Positions 7,374 through 14,407 of a DNA stretch of 21,230 bases are shown here, piece by piece (position 1 is the stretch's first letter; every line of letters starts with the position of its first letter). A program made the position numbers and the translations under genes. Below the pieces are notes generated by a model. That model made no database searches, was not told the origin of the DNA, and saw only the letters and a program-made list of their open reading frames with translations. This stretch comes from an uncultured Dorea sp. GTDB lineage: Bacteria; Bacillota; Clostridia; Lachnospirales; Lachnospiraceae. The stretch lies in assembly GCA_910579335.1 (NCBI GenBank), contig CAJTUQ010000013.1, positions 1 to 21,230 on the forward strand. The letters are read 5' to 3'.

Positions 7374-8612
7374 TCACTCCTCCATGAACTCTGCATCTGC
7401 AGTATCTGCATATGGCCTGACGTTTCCGCCGCTATCCTCCGATACGTCCGTATCTTCATAGGAATCTCCGTCTTCGTAGGAATCCGTATCCGCATTCCCG
7501 TCCTCTTCGTCCTCTTCGGGTTCCTCATCCAGCTCCGGTGGTCTTACGACCCCTGTCTCCAGCGCTATTTCCTCCGAAATCATCTGCACGGTATCCGACA
7601 CCTCTTCATTTACCTTATGGGGATATAGAAACTCGTGGAGCTCTTTTACATTCTCTGCCAGTCCCTGAGCCACAACCACGTCCCCGGCCTCCGGATAATC
7701 GATGCCGTCCGCTTTCTCAAACGGAAAACCGGTACTGTCCCCCAGACTGTAATCCATAAGCGCCGACGCCAGCGCAAGAATCTTTTTCAGGCTGAAACTT
7801 GTGGACACCTGAGGAAATACCGTATCGATAATTTCATTAATTGTCGATATGTCCGTTGTCGTAATCTTTTCAAACAACTTCTTTATCACCGTTCGCTGGC
7901 GCTCTGTTCTCTTGTAATCCCCGCCCTCCAGCTTGCGCAGCCTTGAATAAGTTACCGCCTGCGGACCGTCCAGCTTATAAGTTCCCCCGCATTCCAGCTC
8001 ATTTGCCTTCTTATGCGCCGCCTTTGCCGTCTCGCCAATATACTTGTTCATCATTTTGGCTTCCGCATCCGTCACGGTAATCTCGATTCCGCCCATCAAA
8101 TCCACCACATCCGACATTGCCTTAAAGTCTACGGTCGCATAGTCTTCGATATCAAGATCGAGATTTTTATTCAACATGTTGATTGCTTCCTCCGGGCCGC
8201 CTACAAAATATGCATTGTTCGCTTTCCTGTACGTATCATTCATCTGCCTGAGAAGCGTGTCGCGGTATATGGACGCCATACGGATTTCCTTGCTCTCATT
8301 GTCAATCGACACAATAATAATGGTGTCGGCATGGGTTCCCTCTTCCAGCTGCCCCTCTCTTGAATCTCCTCCGAAAAGCGCAATCGTTGTATACCCTTCA
8401 AGCTCTATCCCTTCATTTACCTCTATGGCATCTTTATCAATGTTCACTCTTTGGAATTTATCATACTTCGCCATGACATATGCTGTTCCCATCAGCATGA
8501 GCAGTATAACTGTCTCTAAAAAGAGAATGACTGCCCGCAGTCTCTTTCTTCGTCTCCGCTTCTTTCTGGCCTTTGCAGCCCTGATTGCTGCCAATTCCCG
8601 TTTTCTCGCCAT
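7374..8612 (-). CDS. LytR-CpsA-Psr (LCP) family cell-wall glycopolymer ligase
   Basis: LCP enzymes transfer undecaprenyl-pyrophosphate-linked glycopolymers (teichoic acids, capsule) to peptidoglycan outside the cell. The 412-residue protein has a very basic cytoplasmic N-terminus, one transmembrane helix (about 27-48) and an LCP domain (about 74-245). Conserved residues are visible: ALFGGDSREG (D83, R85), ADTIIIVSID (D96), SIYRDTL (R117, D118), LDGPQAVTYSRLR (214-226) and GGDYKRTERQR (230-240). The C-terminus after residue 350 is strongly acidic (EEDEEDGNADTD, then repeated SYEDGDSYEDTD), unlike most LCP proteins. GAGAGG precedes the ATG and a promoter-like sequence lies at 8665-8693. A paralogue with a different tail is encoded at 10703-12270. 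Confidence 0.93.
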   Translation of the reverse strand: MARKRELAAIRAAKARKKRRRRKRLRAVILFLETVILLMLMGTAYVMAKYDKFQRVNIDKDAIEVNEGIELEGYTTIALFGGDSREGQLEEGTHADTIIIVSIDNESKEIRMASIYRDTLLRQMNDTYRKANNAYFVGGPEEAINMLNKNLDLDIEDYATVDFKAMSDVVDLMGGIEITVTDAEAKMMNKYIGETAKAAHKKANELECGGTYKLDGPQAVTYSRLRKLEGGDYKRTERQRTVIKKLFEKITTTDISTINEIIDTVFPQVSTSFSLKKILALASALMDYSLGDSTGFPFEKADGIDYPEAGDVVVAQGLAENVKELHEFLYPHKVNEEVSDTVQMISEEIALETGVVRPPELDEEPEEDEEDGNADTDSYEDGDSYEDTDVSEDSGGNVRPYADTADAEFMEE

Positions 8613-8664
8613 ACTAAGCCTCTCTTTTGTATAGTTTCATACGATTTTCACATAGCACTATCCT

Positions 8665-8693
8665 ATACTACTATATTCTCGCAAAAAGTTCAA
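8665..8693 (-). promoter_or_regulatory. sigma-A-like promoter for the LCP/cohesin-like operon
   Basis: On the minus strand, TTGAAC (8688-8693) is separated by exactly 17 nt from TAGTAT (8665-8670), about 50 nt upstream of the LCP start codon. Each hexamer matches the consensus at four of six positions. No terminator hairpin is visible after glmS, so read-through is also possible. Confidence 0.5.
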
Positions 8694-8697
8694 CCAC

Positions 8698-10524
8698 CTA
8701 TTCGACAGTTACTGATTTCGCCAGATTTCTCGGTTTGTCGACATCGCAGCCTCTGCCTACCGCAATATAATAGCCGAACAGCTGGAGCGGTATAATTGCC
8801 AGTGAATTTGTAAAGTATTTGTTGGTCTCCGGAATATAAATCACATAATCCGCCGCCCGCTCCGCCTCGGTATTCCCTTCATTTGTAACCGCCAGCACAA
8901 ATGCTCCCCTGGAGCTTACTTCCACCATGTTGCTCAGCGTCTTCTTATACAGATCCTTCTGTGTAAGGACCGCCGCAACTAAAGTCCCTTCTTCTATAAG
9001 AGAGATTGTTCCGTGCTTTAACTCACCCGCTGCATAGGCCTCCGAATGAATGTAGGAAATCTCTTTAAGCTTCAGCGAACCTTCCAGGGAAATGGCATAG
9101 TCTAAGCCGCGCCCGATAAAAAATACGTCCTTTGCTGCAAGATAGCGGTTTGCAAAGCGCTGAATCTTTCCTTTATTATTAAGAAGCATCTCAATTTGAG
9201 TCGGCAATATCCGAAGCTGTGACAGCATTTCCTGCAAAAGCTCCTCCCCCACCTGCCCGCGGGCGCAGGCAAATTTTATGGCCAGAAGATACAATGCGGC
9301 CAGCTGCGCCGAATACGCTTTTGTAGTCGCTACCGCAATCTCCGGTCCGGCCCATGTATACATGACATTGTCCGCCTCTCTTGCAATGGAGCTTCCCACC
9401 ACATTCACAATGCCAAGCACCCTTGCTCCCTGTTCTTTTGATTCCCGCAGGGCCGCAAGCGTATCCGCAGTCTCACCCGACTGGCTGATTACTACAACAA
9501 GCGTCCTGTCATTCAAAATAGGCCTGCGATAACGAAACTCTGATGCAAGATCCACCTCTACGGGGATCCGCGCAAGGTCTTCAAAAATATATTTGCTTGT
9601 AACCCCGGTATGATACGCAGAACCGCAAGCCACAATCATAATTTTGTCAATCTTTCGTATGTCTTCATCCGACATGCCAAGCTCCTCGATGACGATTTTT
9701 CCGTTTTTAATTCTCGGCGAAAGCGTATCCAAAACCGCTTTGGGCTGTTCGTTCATTTCCTTCAGCATAAAATGCTCATATCCGCCCTTTTCCGCCGCAT
9801 TAACATCCCACTCTATTCTCACGGAACTCTTCTCGATCGGCTCCTCATCCACATTGAAGAAGTCCATAGAATCCCTCTTAAGGCGGACGATTTCCTCGTT
9901 TTCTATAAAATATACGTCTCTCGTATATTTAAGGACTGCCGGAACATCGGAAGCGATAATGCTTCCCCCTTCCGTATGTCCTACTATCAGCGGACTGTCC
10001 TTCCTGACTGCATACAGCTCATCCGGATGGTCCTTAAAAATAATTCCCAACGCATAGGAGCCTTCCATGCGGTGCATAATTTTTGTCACTGCCCGAAGCG
10101 GATTCCCGTCATAATAGTAATCCAAAAGATGTGCGATAACCTCTGTATCTGTCTCGGAGACGAACACATATCCTTTTTTTTCAAGCCTCTTCTTAAGCTT
10201 TAAGTAATTCTCGATGATTCCATTATGTACTACAACGATGCTCCGGCCTTGATTGAAATGCGGATGGGCATTCGTATCCGAAGGAGAACCGTGAGTCGCC
10301 CATCTTGTATGTCCGATACCGAGCGTCCCCGGCAGAGTTTCCCCGTCATGTGTCAATTCGCTCAGCACCTTAAGACGTCCCTTAGACTTCTCCATGCCAA
10401 TCTCATTTCCGTTGTAAACAGCAATTCCTGCCGAATCATAACCTCTGTATTCCAGCTTAGACAATCCGTCCAAAAGAATAGGCGCCGCCTGCCGCCGCCC
10501 GATATATCCAACTATTCCGCACAT
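8698..10524 (-). CDS. glmS: glutamine--fructose-6-phosphate aminotransferase (isomerizing)
   Basis: GlmS converts fructose-6-phosphate and glutamine to glucosamine-6-phosphate, the first committed step to UDP-GlcNAc for peptidoglycan and teichoic acids. The 608-residue product starts MCGIVGYIG, so Cys2 becomes the N-terminal nucleophile of the glutaminase domain. HTRWATHG and HNGIIENY motifs follow. The two SIS isomerase domains carry CGSAYHTG, SQSGETADT, TTKAYSAQ and SYIHSEAYAAGELKHG, and the protein ends LAKSVTVE as is usual. The ATG at 10524 is decided by GGAGG 8 nt upstream and by the need for an N-terminal Cys; a start five codons earlier is rejected. It has its own promoter at 10590-10618 and a leader of only about 60 nt, which leaves no room for a glmS ribozyme. 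Confidence 0.97.
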   Translation of the reverse strand: MCGIVGYIGRRQAAPILLDGLSKLEYRGYDSAGIAVYNGNEIGMEKSKGRLKVLSELTHDGETLPGTLGIGHTRWATHGSPSDTNAHPHFNQGRSIVVVHNGIIENYLKLKKRLEKKGYVFVSETDTEVIAHLLDYYYDGNPLRAVTKIMHRMEGSYALGIIFKDHPDELYAVRKDSPLIVGHTEGGSIIASDVPAVLKYTRDVYFIENEEIVRLKRDSMDFFNVDEEPIEKSSVRIEWDVNAAEKGGYEHFMLKEMNEQPKAVLDTLSPRIKNGKIVIEELGMSDEDIRKIDKIMIVACGSAYHTGVTSKYIFEDLARIPVEVDLASEFRYRRPILNDRTLVVVISQSGETADTLAALRESKEQGARVLGIVNVVGSSIAREADNVMYTWAGPEIAVATTKAYSAQLAALYLLAIKFACARGQVGEELLQEMLSQLRILPTQIEMLLNNKGKIQRFANRYLAAKDVFFIGRGLDYAISLEGSLKLKEISYIHSEAYAAGELKHGTISLIEEGTLVAAVLTQKDLYKKTLSNMVEVSSRGAFVLAVTNEGNTEAERAADYVIYIPETNKYFTNSLAIIPLQLFGYYIAVGRGCDVDKPRNLAKSVTVE

Positions 10525-10589
10525 ATATAATACCTCCACTGCTTTTTTATCTTATATAAAATAACCGTCTGTTTGCACTTTTAGACTAC

Positions 10590-10618
10590 ATTTTAGCAAA
10601 TATCATTATAAATGTAAA
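10590..10618 (-). promoter_or_regulatory. extended -10 promoter for glmS
   Basis: On the minus strand, TTTACA (10613-10618) and TAAAAT (10590-10595) are separated by 17 nt, with the TGn extension just before the -10 (TGCTAAAAT). Transcription would start near 10583, giving a leader of about 60 nt before the glmS ATG. It lies just downstream of the terminator of the second LCP gene. Confidence 0.75.
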
Positions 10619-10654
10619 TAAAAAAAGAAAAAGGCAACATGCTGCCGGTTGTCC
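10619..10654 (-). terminator. Rho-independent terminator after the second LCP gene
   Basis: On the minus strand GGACAAC (10648-10654) pairs with GTTGCC (10633-10638), with one bulged base and a 9-nt loop, and is followed by TTTTTCTTTTTTT. It lies about 50 nt beyond the stop codon at 10703. The stem is short but the U-tract is strong. Confidence 0.65.
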
Positions 10655-10702
10655 CTTTTGCATATCGCCCTTGATTTTTCTTATATTTCTGTGTGTTACC
10701 AA

Positions 10703-12270
10703 TCAGCCCTGCGGATCGTCTGTACCTTCGGAGCCGCCGCTTCCTTCGTTTCCGCCTCCGCCGCTGCTTCCTTCGTTTCCGCCTCCGCCGCCGCTTCCGC
10801 CAGTTCCTTCGTTTCCGCTTCCGCCGCTGCTTCCTTCGTTTCCGCCTCCGCCGCCGCTTCCGCCAGTTCCTTCGTTTCCGCTTCCGCCGCCGCTTCCTTC
10901 GTTTCCGCTTCCGCCGCTTCCACCGCCGCTTCCGCTGCTTCCTTCGTTTCCGCTTCCGCCGCTGCTTCCGCCGTTGTTTCCACTGCTGCTATTTCCGCCG
11001 CCGTTATTGCCGCTGTTTCCACTGCCGCCATTTCCGCTGCTGCTATTTCCGCCGCTGTTTCCACTGCTGCTATTTCCGCCGCTGTCATCATCTCCATCGT
11101 CCGTAGGAGTATTCGTTTTCTTCGGCTTTACATATGTTGTCTGCCGCTCCTGCTCCCTGTCCTCCTTTGTAGGCGTATAGGTCTGCTGCTTCAACGTGGA
11201 ATCATCCGTCGCAGTCCTCTGTCCCACACGGCTTATAATTGCACTGTTTAAGCTAGCCACCGTAGATGACACGGTATAATCCTTCTTATCAAACAAAAAT
11301 TCATGGAGCTTTACTACATTTGTATCCAGCGTGACCGGAATAACGATACTTCCAAGTCCGGAAATCGTATCCGTCGTCTTATCAAACGGGAATCCCGCAT
11401 TTTCCGTCAGCTTATAATCAGCGAAACTCTTGGCATAATAAATGATATCCTTCACTGAGAAACTTGTCTTAATCGTCGGGAAAACCTTGTCTATCACTTT
11501 ATTGATGGTGGACAAGTCTGCCTTCTGCGCCTGCTCGACAATCTTCTCGATGACAAGGCGCTGGCGCTCCGTACGGGTAAAATCACCGCCCGCCGTAGAA
11601 CGGATACGCGCATACGTGGTCGCCTGTACTTCTGGGGGCCGGCCTTTTTTACCTTATGCGCCTTCTTCTTTGCAGCTTTTGCCGTCTCTTTTACAAATTT
11701 ATTGAGATACTTGATTTCAACTTCCTGAACGTCGATTTCCACGCCGCCGAGCAAATCAATAGCATTGGCAATCGCACCCCAGTCGACCGTCACATACTCC
11801 TGAATATCCAGGTCCAGATTTTTATTCAGCATGTTGATTGCCTGCGTCGGGCCGCCGAATGCGTATGCCGCATTACATTTTTGGAGCTGGCCGTCCTCAA
11901 TATCCAAAAGCGTATCTCGGTATACCGATACCATCCGTATTTCCTTTGTCTCCTTATTCAGGCTCGCTACGATGATACAGTCTGTACGGGTTCCCTTATC
12001 CAGCTGGCCGGAACGCGAATCCGTACCGAACAGCGCCACATTCAGATAGCCCGTTCCCAAATCCTGTTCCTCAACCTCTTTATTTACAACGATATCCCCA
12101 TCCGGAATCTCCTGTCTGTCCAGCTTTCCGAGCTTCGATGCCGCATACACCACTCCCGAAGCAGCAATTGCAAGAAACGTGCCGCCAAGACATACTCCGA
12201 TTTTTTTCCCTACACTTAGCCGGGTAAACCAATTGCCCGATTTCCTTCTGCGCCTTCTTCGCCTTGCCAT
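10703..12270 (-). pseudogene. LCP family ligase gene, frameshifted in the catalytic domain
   Basis: The first reading frame (ATG 12270, weak GAGGT site) encodes a basic N-terminus, a transmembrane helix (about 21-45) and the first LCP motifs: ALFGTDSRSG, IRMVSVYRDTLL and AAYAFGGPTQAINMLNKNLDLDI. Homology stops at codon 213-214 (KKAGPQK, about 11631-11634), after which this frame reads meaningless basic residues to 11494. The correct continuation is in another frame from 11632: VQATTYARIRSTAGGDFTRTERQR, running to TGA 10703. Compared with LDGPQAVTYSRLR in the neighbouring paralogue, the LDG residues are missing at the junction, which fits a deletion of about 10 nt; a lost C in the CCCCC run is the simpler alternative. 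The C-terminal part (about 309 residues) ends in a long Gly/Ser/Asn-rich tail. If intact it would be an active paralogue of about 525 residues; as read, the domain is split. A sequencing or assembly error is possible. Confidence 0.85.
10725..11090 (-). repeat. Gly/Ser/Asn-coding low-complexity tract with 63-bp tandem repeats
   Basis: This stretch encodes the C-terminal tail of the second LCP gene, built from GNEGSSGG, GNEGTGGSGGGG and SGNSGG-like units. Two perfectly identical 63-bp copies lie at 10758-10820 and 10821-10883, followed by a degenerate partial third copy from 10884. A 63-bp unit is 21 codons, so copy-number change keeps the frame. The composition (GGN, AGC and GAA codons) also keeps several other frames open on both strands. 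Confidence 0.9.
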
Positions 12271-12295
12271 TTCGTAATTGTACCTCTTTTCCTGT

Positions 12296-14179
12296 TTATT
12301 TCAATAATTTTATATTGCTCTTTTTTATATAACCGGTCCTGTTCTTCCCTTTTATCTTTACGGAAATCCGGTACCAACTTCCATTACTTCCTGTAACTTT
12401 GACACTTGTCCCCTTTTTCTTAATCGTTCCCAGGCTTTTGGAAGACTTTGAAGCGCTTTTTCGCAGCTTAATCTTTTTGGCCTTTGTCTTAGCCTTCACC
12501 TTCCCCTTTGTCTTAGCGCTGACAACCTTGGAATACTCTCCAAATGCCCTCCCGTTAAATACCACCTTGCACGGGCGCATACGGTACTTATATGTTGTAG
12601 AAGCATTTTTATTCTTGTCCGTAAAGGAAACCGTCTTTTTCGAAGCCTGCTTAATATTAGAATATGCCTTTTTCGAAGAATTATAACGCTCTATATAATA
12701 GTAAGTCACTCCTGATATTTTTGTCCAATTCAGTTTTATCTTGTCAAATGCGGCGCCCTTCCCCGAAATTTTTGCAGATGACGCCAGCCGCGTGATGCCT
12801 GTATTGAATCCGATACAGGTTTTTGTCCCGTGCGGGTACACTTTGTATGAATAATCTTTTCCCGCCTTCAGCGACTTGTCCGTAAATTCGGTACCGTTCA
12901 CTCCCGATGCCAGCATTGTATAACCGCTTCCGCTCTTGCGGTAGATGTCATAACTTCCCGCACCGTCCCATGCATCCCACTTCATACTGATGCTGCCTGC
13001 CGTCCTGTCGGTAATTCTCAGAGTATTATAATAACGGTAATTTAAATCTACATATTTATTGCTTTTCGTTCCGATTCCCTTCACTTTTCCGGTGGATGTA
13101 TACTGCCAATACTCATACTCTCCCGCATAACTGGTGGAATTGTTGTAATGCGCCATCCATATAGGATATTCCTGGCTGAAATCCGCAGCATAGGTCTTAT
13201 CCTCATACATGGACTTGCTCGCATACACCATCGGCGTGTAGCCGAGTGCCTTTACTCTGTCACAAAAAGACACACAGACGCCGGTAGCTTCGTTTTTGCT
13301 CAGCTTTGCCTTATATAATCTTCCCACGCCGACTGCTACATATTCAAAATCAAGGACAACCGGAAGGTCTATCTTATATCCTTGAATATTCTTTACAATA
13401 TAGTCCGCTTCCTGTCTGGCCTCCGCTTCCGATACAGCCTGCGAAAATATGTACACTCCTATGGGGACTCCCGCTTCGTTCGCATCCTTCATATTTTTCA
13501 AAGCCTGCGTGTCCACCTTAAGCTTCCCGTTCTCATAGCCGCGGTAAGCCACCCGGATAATTGCAAAATCAATGCCGTCTTCCTTCACCTTGTTCCAGTT
13601 AATCGTACCGTTATGGTATGACACGTCGATTCCCCGCTGAAGGATACAATCTTTATATTTCGCCTGATGGGAAACTGCCTGCGCACGTAATCCTGAGGAT
13701 GAGAAATCTCCGGTTCCCTGTCCTTCCAGACGGTACTTTCCCGGATCCTCCGGATCGATTATGATTTCTTCTTCCGGCTCTTCTTCCGCCGCTTCCTTCG
13801 GTTCCTCTTCTATGACGTCCTCCGAAACTGCCTGTGCACTCTCCTCCTGCTCCTCTTCAACGCGTTTTTCTTCCGGCTGCCCAAAGCCGTTATCCGCAGC
13901 TCTCTCTTCTTCTTTGGCCTCCGGTTCCGTCTCCGGCTCTTTTTCCGCCGCTTCTTCCTTTGGCTGCACTGTGGCAGTCCCGTTTTCCTCTGGCGTCTCG
14001 TTCTCCGTCTCCAAAATGCCGGCAGTCTCTTTGCCTGCCGATTCTTCCTCCAAAGTCTCCTGCGCTCCCTGCTGTCCGGCTTCGGCCTTCACCTCCTGCG
14101 CCAGCGCCTCTGCCGGCGCCGTCACAGCCATCAGGCAGGCTGCCAAAAGACAGACAAGTGCATTGCGTCTTTTTCTCAT
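12296..14179 (-). CDS. secreted GH25 lysozyme (N-acetylmuramidase) with Fn3-like and SH3 domains
   Basis: A 627-residue exported peptidoglycan muramidase. Order of parts: signal peptide (about 1-28, ending ALAQ); a very Glu-rich linker (about 29-145); the GH25 domain (about 182-385) with RGIDVSYHNG (Asp185), VVLDFEY (Asp277, Glu279), PMVYASK and the closing YVDLNYRYY (Asp378); two fibronectin-III-like modules (about 390-540: ISMKWDAWDGAGSYDIYR and KIKLNWTKISGVTYYYIER); a lysine-rich hinge; and a bacterial SH3 domain at the end (LRKSASKSSKSLGTIKKG-like, then RTGYIKKSNIKLL). The SH3 and basic C-terminus probably bind wall. The ATG at 14179 has AAGGAG upstream; an in-frame GTG three codons earlier lies inside that site and is rejected. 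A consensus promoter lies upstream at 14240-14268, and the frameshifted LCP gene follows after 25 nt in the same unit. Confidence 0.92.
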   Translation of the reverse strand: MRKRRNALVCLLAACLMAVTAPAEALAQEVKAEAGQQGAQETLEEESAGKETAGILETENETPEENGTATVQPKEEAAEKEPETEPEAKEEERAADNGFGQPEEKRVEEEQEESAQAVSEDVIEEEPKEAAEEEPEEEIIIDPEDPGKYRLEGQGTGDFSSSGLRAQAVSHQAKYKDCILQRGIDVSYHNGTINWNKVKEDGIDFAIIRVAYRGYENGKLKVDTQALKNMKDANEAGVPIGVYIFSQAVSEAEARQEADYIVKNIQGYKIDLPVVLDFEYVAVGVGRLYKAKLSKNEATGVCVSFCDRVKALGYTPMVYASKSMYEDKTYAADFSQEYPIWMAHYNNSTSYAGEYEYWQYTSTGKVKGIGTKSNKYVDLNYRYYNTLRITDRTAGSISMKWDAWDGAGSYDIYRKSGSGYTMLASGVNGTEFTDKSLKAGKDYSYKVYPHGTKTCIGFNTGITRLASSAKISGKGAAFDKIKLNWTKISGVTYYYIERYNSSKKAYSNIKQASKKTVSFTDKNKNASTTYKYRMRPCKVVFNGRAFGEYSKVVSAKTKGKVKAKTKAKKIKLRKSASKSSKSLGTIKKKGTSVKVTGSNGSWYRISVKIKGKNRTGYIKKSNIKLLK

Positions 14180-14239
14180 GCGGAACACTCCTTAATCATT
14201 CATTTTCCATAACTTTTATAAAATTATACATTTCCATTT

Positions 14240-14268
14240 ATTATACTAACAGTCCTATAGTTTGTCAA
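14240..14268 (-). promoter_or_regulatory. full-consensus sigma-A promoter for the GH25 lysozyme/LCP unit
   Basis: On the minus strand TTGACA (14263-14268) and TATAAT (14240-14245) are separated by exactly 17 nt, a perfect match at every position. The -35 sits inside an 11-nt dyad, GTTTGACAAAC. Transcription would start near 14233 and leave a leader of about 54 nt before the lysozyme ATG. Nothing in the leader looks like a riboswitch. Confidence 0.9.
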
Positions 14269-14332
14269 ACGCTAGACAGCGATTTTAAACGAATCTTAAC
14301 ATATTGCCATGAAACTTTTCTGCATACTCAGC

Positions 14333-14361
14333 TATACAGATTTCAATTTTTTTGTTAAAAT
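14333..14361 (+). promoter_or_regulatory. extended -10 promoter for the YfhO glycosylation operon
   Basis: TATACA (14333-14338) and TAAAAT (14356-14361) are 17 nt apart, with a TGn extension (TGTTAAAAT) before the -10, the same design as the glmS promoter. It predicts a start near 14368 and a leader of about 40 nt. It is divergent from the lysozyme promoter, with about 65 nt between the two -35 elements. Confidence 0.65.
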
Positions 14362-14407
14362 GGATAAGATAAGAAAAGATGCAATTACAATAAGGAGATT
14401 TTTCATT

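Noticed and set aside
7370..7528. N-terminal extension of the cohesin-like protein to 7528
   Set aside because: The extension is the alternative frame of the LCP acidic tail, and the ATG at 7369 has a good ribosome binding site and begins a signal peptide.
10725..11090. Possible CRISPR-like repeat array
   Set aside because: The repeats are directly adjacent, have no spacers and no dyad, and keep a coding frame; no cas genes are nearby.
10649..11251. Long open frames on the + strand (Ala/Ser- and Pro/Leu-rich) and a 133-codon Ala/Glu-rich minus frame over the repeat tract
   Set aside because: All arise from the low-complexity Gly/Ser/Asn coding repeats of the LCP tail; they lack ribosome binding sites and have compositions expected from shifted GGN/AGC codons.
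14270..14281. Short inverted repeat CGCT-AGAC-AGCG in the divergent intergenic region
   Set aside because: A 4-bp stem is too weak to support a terminator or operator call.
14309..14407. Earlier start for the YfhO-family protein
   Set aside because: It lies upstream of the predicted promoter, lacks a ribosome binding site, and the ATG at 14408 has AAGGAG correctly spaced.
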